Source: Fundicoccus sp052116145 (GTDB taxonomy: Bacteria > Bacillota > Bacilli > Lactobacillales > Aerococcaceae). From it: a stretch of 29,091 nucleotides of DNA. Where the stretch lies: contig NZ_JBQKLQ010000013.1 of the NCBI RefSeq assembly GCF_052116145.1, positions 1-29,091 of the forward strand, given 5' to 3'. The notes under the pieces are model-generated. The model was given only the letters and a program-made list of their open reading frames with translations. It did not search any database and was not told the origin of the DNA. A program made the position numbers and the translations under genes. Shown piece after piece: positions 24,096 through 29,091 of the stretch. The number at the start of each line of letters is the position of its first letter. Positions within the stretch are counted from its first letter, which is position 1.

Positions 24096-24992
24096 TTATG
24101 ACCTTCTTTTTTGCTCTCTCCTATTTCTGTCCGCAGTCACCTGTCTCATTAATTCCTCTGTACAGGTTTTTGCTAATGCTTCACTTTCGCTTGCTGTATA
24201 ACTACGAGACATTGAAGATTTCTGTGAATACTTTAAATCTAGTTTTTCGATATCTGTGATTGACTTTACTTTTTTGACTGACCAATTCTCCAATATTTTC
24301 AACGAATACTTATATGGATTATTTGATGAAATAGATCGTTGCAATGCACTCACCACGATATCATCTCCGAAATAATCAATCCACTTCTTATAAGCATTCT
24401 TCATTTCGTCATTCATCTCACCAAAGTTTGCTTGAAAGTATGAAAAAGTTAGATAATCCATTACTTCTTCTCTCACTGGGTCTACTAGAGAAAAGTCTGT
24501 CTTAAAAATTTGCTGATCAATAGGCTTAACTTGTTGCCTCTTGACCAGTTCATTTTCAAAACATTGCTTAACTGTTTTATCAAACGGTCTATCTGATACA
24601 GTCCAAAACTCAAACATATTCTCGTAAGTGGCATACAACAGATTGGCATCTTGAACCCTTGATAATTCTTTTATCAGTAAATCGCTTACCGGTTTTCCGC
24701 CCTTTACGATACTATACTTCAATGAATTTAAGAGCGATATCTCTTGCGTCTCAACCGAGTACATAATATTTTTATAGAAGTTACAAAATCGATCCAGTAA
24801 AACATTAATTACTTCAATCGTATAACCAGTATCAAAACTAATCACGCGCTTAGGTAGAGAATAGATACCTACTTGCGAACTACGGGGATTCGTCATTAAA
24901 TACAATAAGAAGTATTTATCTTCTACAGAATAATTATCTAATACTGTTGAATCTTCCCAGAAACGTGTGTCAACAATTCTTTTAACTACCAT
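24096..24992 (-). CDS. DnaD-like phage replisome organiser
   Basis: About 298 residues. The N-terminus (FLLYLMTNPRSSQVGIYSLP, then FDTGYTIEVINVLLDRFCNF) is the winged-helix domain of Gram-positive phage replisome organisers. A DnaD-type helical domain follows near the C-terminus (residues about 205-250, VSALQRSISSNNPYKYSLKI). Such proteins melt or bind the phage origin and recruit the host helicase through helicase loaders. No DnaC-like loader gene is visible beside it. The ATG at 24992 is preferred; a TTG at 24998 is an alternative. It starts 7 bases after the stop of the ORF6C gene and ends the early operon. Confidence 0.8.
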   Translation of the reverse strand: MVVKRIVDTRFWEDSTVLDNYSVEDKYFLLYLMTNPRSSQVGIYSLPKRVISFDTGYTIEVINVLLDRFCNFYKNIMYSVETQEISLLNSLKYSIVKGGKPVSDLLIKELSRVQDANLLYATYENMFEFWTVSDRPFDKTVKQCFENELVKRQQVKPIDQQIFKTDFSLVDPVREEVMDYLTFSYFQANFGEMNDEMKNAYKKWIDYFGDDIVVSALQRSISSNNPYKYSLKILENWSVKKVKSITDIEKLDLKYSQKSSMSRSYTASESEALAKTCTEELMRQVTADRNRREQKRRS

Positions 24993-24999
24993 AATCAAC

Positions 25000-25395
25000 C
25001 TATGCGTTACTTTGTCTAATACGCTTCAGCAAGTCTTGGTTAGGCAACCAATTTTGCCAATAATTCATCGCCGATGCTTGGTCCGTTTGTCTCAACAAAT
25101 CATAACGGGCAATCATAAATTTAGATTTAAAATCATTAGCAGCTGAACGGTACACTTCCGATACTAATTTCTTATTTTGATAAGCTTTAGAAGATTTCCC
25201 TCCCAATATTTTCAACACATGTTGCTTGCGAGCCGTGTTTAAAAAAGATGTGATCACCGGATTAACTGGTTGAATTTTCTCTAAGTAATCTACACGCTTG
25301 GCCAATTCTTGGTTAAACGTATTGTTCTCTCTTAGCTTGAGAACGAGTTCTTCTAGTTCATAATTTACAGATGCATTAGCTTGTAATTCATTCAT
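25000..25395 (-). CDS. ORF6C-domain protein
   Basis: A 131-residue protein. The N-terminal 45 residues form a coiled coil. Residues about 55-120 (NTARKQHVLKILGGKSSKAY, then SKFMIARYDLLRQTDQASAM and YWQNWLP) match the ORF6C domain found at the C-terminus of phage antirepressor-like proteins. It lacks the usual BRO or KilA DNA-binding half. The start has an AAAGAGG site. It is encoded between the DUF3102 and DnaD-like genes and probably acts in early gene regulation or replication. Confidence 0.65.
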   Translation of the reverse strand: MNELQANASVNYELEELVLKLRENNTFNQELAKRVDYLEKIQPVNPVITSFLNTARKQHVLKILGGKSSKAYQNKKLVSEVYRSAANDFKSKFMIARYDLLRQTDQASAMNYWQNWLPNQDLLKRIRQSNA

Positions 25396-25470
25396 GATAA
25401 AACCTCTTTTCTTTATGATAACGTTTGCATTTTATAGATATAATATATTCGTTTTAGTTAATAATTGATT

Positions 25471-26286
25471 CTAGTCAATTATTACTCCATCAATGATATC
25501 TTCTATTTCCAAACATCGCCTCATATCAGCGCACCAATCCTCTACTAACGCTACCAGACTCAAGTACTGGTTTGCGTACACCGGATTACGATTAATAATG
25601 GCTAATTGTTCTGAAAACCGTAACGGTGATATCTTGGTCAAGAGAATATTCAATTCTTCTCTAAACTTTGTATAGTTATGTAAGTAACTTAATTCTTCAA
25701 CCATATTCAAGCGTTTAGTTGATAATTTATCTATTTCTACCTTTAATTCTTCAAATTGCTCTTTTAATTCTTGATTCTCATGAATCGATTTTAATGATTG
25801 CTGGTATGCTTGTTGCACTTGATGTAACTTTTTCGTAGTTTCAGTCAATTCTGTTTGAAGGACCTGTGTAGTATTATCGATGCTTGGGCCAGACGGTTCC
25901 ACTTGATTAATAGTTTGTCTTAAATTTCTTAGTTCTTTCACGTTCATATCTACTGGTAGCTTAACCTCTCCGGTACTTGTAACATGTTGTTGTTCTCTAA
26001 CATCTGCTGGCAAACTAGCAATCATTGACAGAACACTTATTCCTAAATTCTGCATCGTTGCTGAATTTGGTAACTCTTGCGCGATTTTCATTAGTCGATT
26101 CGCAGCTGTATGATCTATGCCCACTTTTTCCAGCCAATTTCCAAACTGACCGTGTGAAAGATCATTAGTCTTTACATAGGTCAAACGTCTACCAATTTCC
26201 CAAAAGGCTGATCCAGCTTGTTGTTTGTATTGTTTAATCTCAAACTCTAAGACATTTAAATCTCCAGATAACATTAATTGATTCAT
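25471..26286 (-). CDS. DUF3102 protein
   Basis: A 271-residue protein. Residues 1-100 (LEFEIKQYKQQAGSAFWEIG, KTNDLSHGQFGNWLEKVGID, TAANRLMKIA) match DUF3102, a domain common in prophages and plasmids of Firmicutes and resembling the DNA-binding region of ParB/Noc-like or phage regulators. Residues 120-215 form a long coiled coil. It starts 1 base after the excisionase-like gene stop. A role in early regulation or replication is probable; the exact function is unknown. Confidence 0.7.
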   Translation of the reverse strand: MNQLMLSGDLNVLEFEIKQYKQQAGSAFWEIGRRLTYVKTNDLSHGQFGNWLEKVGIDHTAANRLMKIAQELPNSATMQNLGISVLSMIASLPADVREQQHVTSTGEVKLPVDMNVKELRNLRQTINQVEPSGPSIDNTTQVLQTELTETTKKLHQVQQAYQQSLKSIHENQELKEQFEELKVEIDKLSTKRLNMVEELSYLHNYTKFREELNILLTKISPLRFSEQLAIINRNPVYANQYLSLVALVEDWCADMRRCLEIEDIIDGVIID

Positions 26287-26289
26287 ATA

Positions 26290-26610
26290 CTATCCCCTCA
26301 CGCTGTTTGAAGTTTTATATTTTTGCATATATGATTCAATATCCGCTTGATCATAATAAACACGATTGCCAAGCCAAATTTCTTTCAGTCCATCACTAAC
26401 CCAATTTTTCAAAGTTCTATGACCAATACCAAATTCCGAAATAACATCCTGCTGCTTTAAATAGTTTTTTTTATTTTTCACTTCAAGTACTTCAATACGC
26501 TCCTCAAGCATGTTTATTGTTTCTACGAAATGATTAATCTTATTATCAAACAAAGAACTAGCAAATATCTCCAAGGCTTTCTCTAAATTGGCTGTTTCGA
26601 TTTCATTCAC
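26290..26610 (-). CDS. Excisionase-like helix-turn-helix protein
   Basis: A 106-residue protein with an N-terminal coiled coil (about 1-48) and a C-terminal MerR/excisionase-type winged helix (YLKQQDVISEFGIGHRTLKN, then GNRVYYDQADIESYMQKY). In prophages such proteins act as excisionase or as early regulators. The start is a GTG whose GTGAATGA overlaps the stop of the Cro-like gene. Confidence 0.65.
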   Translation of the reverse strand: MNEIETANLEKALEIFASSLFDNKINHFVETINMLEERIEVLEVKNKKNYLKQQDVISEFGIGHRTLKNWVSDGLKEIWLGNRVYYDQADIESYMQKYKTSNSVRG

Positions 26611-26860
26611 CCCGCCCAGCTACCTGCATAGGTTCCCCATCAAGTACATTAATTGCATAAAAGATCTCGACGACTTCCAAAGGTGTTAAATGTAAAACAT
26701 GGAAGCAACCATTCACAACTTGATAAGAGGGTTTAGTTTTACCCGTTAAAACATTACTAATTGTTCCTCGATTGACCTGGATTTTGTGTGCTAAAGACTC
26801 ATTAGTCAAGCCACAACGTGCAATACTTGCTTTTAGTTTCTTCTGATTTACATGATTCAA
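26603..26860 (-). CDS. Cro-like XRE-family repressor
   Basis: An 85-residue protein with an N-terminal helix-turn-helix (LKASIARCGLTNESLAHKIQ, then VNRGTISNVLTGKTKPSY). It is encoded divergently from the S24-type repressor, the classic position of Cro. The likely start is TTG at 26860, preceded by AGGAGG and a second GGAG. It heads the leftward early operon. Confidence 0.7.
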   Translation of the reverse strand: MNHVNQKKLKASIARCGLTNESLAHKIQVNRGTISNVLTGKTKPSYQVVNGCFHVLHLTPLEVVEIFYAINVLDGEPMQVAGRGE

Positions 26861-26973
26861 TTACTCCTATCCTCCTAGTAAATAATTTTTTATTGCAATA
26901 TTGAATTTTGTGAATAAACTTACAAGACAAAGATACAATATAGTTTTTAATATTTCAACAAATAAATGCAAAA

Positions 26974-27026
26974 GATGAATCGATTCATCAGCGACTCTTG
27001 CAAAAGATGAATTGATTGATTATAAT
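26974..27026. promoter_or_regulatory. Repressor operators and repressor-gene promoter
   Basis: GATGAATCGATTCATC (26974-26989) is a perfect 16-bp palindrome. A degenerate copy lies at 27006-27021, each preceded by TGCAAAA, giving a 32-bp direct repeat. The second copy lies inside a plus-strand promoter TTGCAA (26998-27003), 17 bases, TATAAT (27021-27026), so repressor bound there would block its own gene. A leftward promoter for the Cro operon is likely near TTGAAA at 26957-26952 but is less clear. Confidence 0.7.
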
Positions 27027-27057
27027 GACGGAGAAAATAAGAAAGGTGGTGAATATT

Positions 27058-27642
27058 TTGACAATTGGCGAGAGAATTAAATTGGCCAGAGAAAACAAAC
27101 ATCTCAGCCAAAAAAAGTTAGGTAGTTTAATTAATATTTCGCCTTCCACTCTGAGTCGCTATGAGCAAAATCACGTTAAAGGAATTGACAACAAAATCAT
27201 TGGAAAAATTGCTAAAGCTCTTGGCGTGTCAATAGAATATCTACAAGGTTTTACAGATACTTTTAGTGATAAAATAATTAAAGTTAAGGTTATTGAAAGT
27301 ATTAAAGATGGAGTCTTCACTTTTACAAATGAAATTGCTGTTGCTTCATTCGCTTTACCAAAAAAAGAGTTATTCTACCTTGTATCAAAAGACTCTTCAA
27401 TGATGCCACAAATTAAAGAAGGTGCACTTGTCCTATTTCAAAAATCACAGGATGTCATAGATAATACAATAGTCTGTGTGCTACCTCATAATTCTACTGT
27501 TCCAATCATTCGAAAATTACGCACCGTTAGGAATAGGAGACTATTCTTACCATTGGATTTGTCACAAGATATCTATTGCGATGATGTTGAGAACTCACAT
27601 ATAATTCTTGGCAAAGCTATCCAGGTAATACACGATTTATAA
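27058..27642 (+). CDS. CI-like repressor with S24 peptidase-type domain
   Basis: A 194-residue phage repressor that keeps the early operon silent. Residues 1-65 are an XRE helix-turn-helix (MTIGERIKLARENKHLSQKK). The C-terminal half is LexA/CI-like, with the nucleophile region KDSSMMPQIKEGALVLF and the candidate general-base lysine in VPIIRKLRT. I see no Ala-Gly or similar cleavage dipeptide between the two domains, so RecA-stimulated self-cleavage is doubtful. TTG at 27058 is chosen because AAGGTGGTG lies just upstream and the protein then starts like other repressors; an upstream TTG in frame has no ribosome site. It is divergent from the Cro-like gene. Confidence 0.8.
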   Translation: MTIGERIKLARENKHLSQKKLGSLINISPSTLSRYEQNHVKGIDNKIIGKIAKALGVSIEYLQGFTDTFSDKIIKVKVIESIKDGVFTFTNEIAVASFALPKKELFYLVSKDSSMMPQIKEGALVLFQKSQDVIDNTIVCVLPHNSTVPIIRKLRTVRNRRLFLPLDLSQDIYCDDVENSHIILGKAIQVIHDL

Positions 27643-27691
27643 AAATATATTTATTTATTCCTCTCACGCTGAAAAAGGAGAATAAATAAAC

Positions 27692-28837
27692 ATGATTACA
27701 AAATATGAATTAAAAAATGGTCAAACCCGATACAAATCAAAAATATACTTAGGTATCGACGACGCGACTGGAAAAGTAGTTGCGCCTATGAAGAGTGGCT
27801 TTAAAAAATATTCGGATGCGGTGAAATATGAAACAGATTTAAAAAACAACTTTTTAGACAACGGAAACAGCTTAACAAAATCTTTGAAAAAATATACATT
27901 TAAAGATGTCTTTAAACTTTGGTTTATGCAATATAAACTCAGTGTTAAAGAAAACACTTATATTACAGCTATGCAAGTTGCAGAGAAGCATATCTTACCC
28001 GTCTTTGGTGAGTTTTTCCTAAGTAAAATTCCTTTAGTTCTATGTCAAGAAGCCACTAATCTTTGGTATGAAACCTATTCGAAAGCTTCCTTTTTAGTAA
28101 ATTTAACTAAACGGATACTAGACTTTGCAATTAGTATCGAGTGCTGTGCAGTTAATCCAATGACCAAAATTATGCGTCCTAAAAATACTCATAAAAAGAA
28201 ATACGAATCGCCCTTTTTTGAAAAGGAACAACTAATTGAATTTGAAAGAATCATCAGTGAATCTGAGGATATTATGGTGAGAACAATGTTTAGAGTGTTA
28301 GCCTTTACGGGGTTAAGAAAATCTGAATTATTAGCTTTACAGTGGGCAGACTTAGATGAAGTGAACCGGACTTTATCTGTGAAAAGAATTGTGGCACGGG
28401 GAATAAGTTCATTAATCGTTCAAGACCCTAAAACCGAGAGTAGTTTTAGAACTATCTCTATTGACTCAAGAACTTGGGAGATATTAAAACAGTGGCGGAC
28501 GGTACAAAAGGTAAGATTAATAAAACACGGACAAAATACAAATAGGAAAAATCAATATGTATTTACAAATGAAAACAATTCATTTCTAAATCATAAATTC
28601 CTTAACAATAACTTAAAAAGAATCTTAGCTAATCATCCAAATTTACCTAAAATGACAATTCATGGATTTAGACATACACACTGTTCACTACTGTTCGATG
28701 CCAGGGTTGAAGAAGGGGCCATAAAAGAACGATTAGGTCATAGTAGTATTCTTACAACACGTAATATATATGATCATGTTACGAAACATCGAAGTGAAGA
28801 TACAGCACAAAAGTTCGAAAATTTTATATCATTTTAA
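27692..28837 (+). CDS. int: Tyrosine-type integrase
   Basis: A 381-residue site-specific recombinase. It has an N-terminal arm-binding region (residues 1-60), a SAM-like core-binding domain (about 70-165) and a catalytic domain with R209 (FTGLRKSELLAL), K247 (DPKTES), H324-x-x-R327 (HGFRHTH), H350 (ERLGHSS) and nucleophile Y360 (RNIYDHV). All active-site residues are present. The ATG follows AAAAAGGAG. It lies 140 bases from the right attachment site in the tRNA-Leu gene, the usual arrangement for elements that use a tRNA 3' end. Integration and, with the excisionase-like protein, excision are the expected roles. Confidence 0.9.
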   Translation: MITKYELKNGQTRYKSKIYLGIDDATGKVVAPMKSGFKKYSDAVKYETDLKNNFLDNGNSLTKSLKKYTFKDVFKLWFMQYKLSVKENTYITAMQVAEKHILPVFGEFFLSKIPLVLCQEATNLWYETYSKASFLVNLTKRILDFAISIECCAVNPMTKIMRPKNTHKKKYESPFFEKEQLIEFERIISESEDIMVRTMFRVLAFTGLRKSELLALQWADLDEVNRTLSVKRIVARGISSLIVQDPKTESSFRTISIDSRTWEILKQWRTVQKVRLIKHGQNTNRKNQYVFTNENNSFLNHKFLNNNLKRILANHPNLPKMTIHGFRHTHCSLLFDARVEEGAIKERLGHSSILTTRNIYDHVTKHRSEDTAQKFENFISF

Positions 28838-28933
28838 TGATTTACAATATATCATAAGTTTTTACCCAATAAAATTTTCGTTAGAAAAAAGTATGGTAGA
28901 ATCTATGGTAACTTTTTCAAAAAACACAAAAAA

Positions 28934-28963
28934 AGCAGTTTCTCACGCACATGAGAAACTGCT
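28934..28963 (-). terminator. Element-borne tRNA-Leu terminator
   Basis: It has the same 12-bp stem as the original terminator at 4851-4880 (AGCAGTTTCTCA / TGAGAAACTGCT) but a different loop (CGCACA instead of TGTGGG), followed on the minus strand by a T-rich tail. The element brings this copy so that the restored tRNA still has a terminator. Confidence 0.85.
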
Positions 28964-28978
28964 CCTAAGCTTGATGCC

Positions 28979-29042
28979 AAGCTGATACCGATGGTCGGGG
29001 TCGAACCGACACGCCCGTGAGGGCACAGGATTTTGAGTCCAG
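28979..29042 (-). other. Right attachment site core
   Basis: A 64-bp repeat identical to 4881-4944, lying within the tRNA-Leu gene from the anticodon stem to just past the 3' end. The crossover point within the core cannot be located because the copies are identical. Just outside, an imperfect AAGCTTGATGCC duplication separates it from the terminator; that duplication is absent at the left end. Confidence 0.9.
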
Positions 29043-29069
29043 CGCGTCTGCCAATTCCGCCACACCGGC
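28986..29069 (-). tRNA. tRNA-Leu (anticodon CAA)
   Basis: On the minus strand the gene starts GCCGGTGTGGCGGAATTGG, has the long variable arm of class II tRNAs, the T arm GTCGG-TTCGACC-CCGAC and the acceptor 3' strand CATCGGT followed by discriminator A. The anticodon loop CTCAAAA gives CAA (leucine). The anticodon stem CTGGA/TCCTG has one T-T mismatch. The encoded end reads A-TCA, so CCA is not encoded. The 3' part (to 29042) comes from the integrated element. Confidence 0.9.
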
Positions 29070-29091
29070 ATTAATGATATGCTTTTCTAAC

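Larger units (their letters stand above)
4945..29042. mobile_element. Integrated phage-derived element in tRNA-Leu
   Basis: The element is bounded by the 64-bp tRNA-Leu repeat. It carries a tyrosine integrase next to the reconstituted tRNA, a CI/Cro-type switch, an excisionase-like protein, a DnaD-like replication protein, a lysis cassette, a surface protein and a defence island. No terminase, portal, capsid or tail genes are visible in its 24.1 kb, so it is a defective prophage or a satellite-like island rather than a complete phage. The ORF6C, DUF3102 and DnaD-like gene order is typical of prophage early regions in Firmicutes. Several genes inside are decayed. Confidence 0.85.

Noticed and set aside
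4945..29042. Complete inducible prophage
   Set aside because: No terminase, portal, capsid, tail or packaging genes can be found, and several genes are decayed.

Overview
The window is AT-rich DNA from a low-GC Gram-positive bacterium. AGGAGG-type ribosome binding sites, TTGACA/TATAAT-type promoters, an AbiA-type abortive-infection protein, an IS21-family relic and a Lactobacillales-style prophage early region all point to the order Lactobacillales. Family and genus cannot be fixed from the sequence. It holds a 24.1-kb integrated, phage-derived element inserted in a tRNA-Leu gene, plus about 4.9 kb of eroded chromosome on its left.

Left chromosomal flank (1-4880). The left edge is the leader of an rRNA operon that runs leftward out of the window: a boxA-like sequence and three tandem sigma-A promoters. 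Next come about 1.7 kb of AT-rich DNA without convincing genes but with a close pair of perfect DnaA boxes, a relic of an EcsC-family gene, a decayed IS21-family insertion sequence, a frameshifted secreted-protein gene and the original tRNA-Leu terminator.

Element boundaries. A 64-bp direct repeat (4881-4944 and 28979-29042) is the 3' part of tRNA-Leu(CAA). The right copy joins the chromosomal 5' part of the tRNA (gene at 28986-29069, minus strand) and lies next to a tyrosine integrase. The left copy is the displaced original 3' end. Both copies are followed by terminators with the same 12-bp stem, so the element restores both tRNA and terminator.

Element, right to left. The right end is a lysogeny and early-replication module: integrase, S24-type repressor, divergent Cro-like and excisionase-like regulators, DUF3102 and ORF6C proteins, and a DnaD-like replisome organiser. 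The middle carries a two-gene operon with an AlbA_2-like protein, a small unknown gene, a repeat-bearing non-coding stretch, a large LysM/G5 surface protein, a decayed gene cluster, and a lysis cassette (sigma factor, DUF1659, DUF2922, XhlA-like, holin, CHAP/Cpl-7/SH3 endolysin). I see no terminase, portal, capsid or tail genes. Then follow two homologous arrays of GC-rich, strongly structured repeats around an EcsC-family gene and an unknown gene. The left end is a defence island: an AbiA-type reverse transcriptase with a HEPN motif, a relic of a second AbiA gene, and a restriction-modification operon with one HNH nuclease and two methyltransferases.

The element looks like a defective prophage, or a satellite-like island, that has shed its virion genes but kept integration control, replication, a lysis cassette with its own sigma factor, and anti-phage cargo. 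The most unusual signals are the structured repeat arrays, whose stems vary in a paired way, and the sigma-linked lysis cassette without virion genes.
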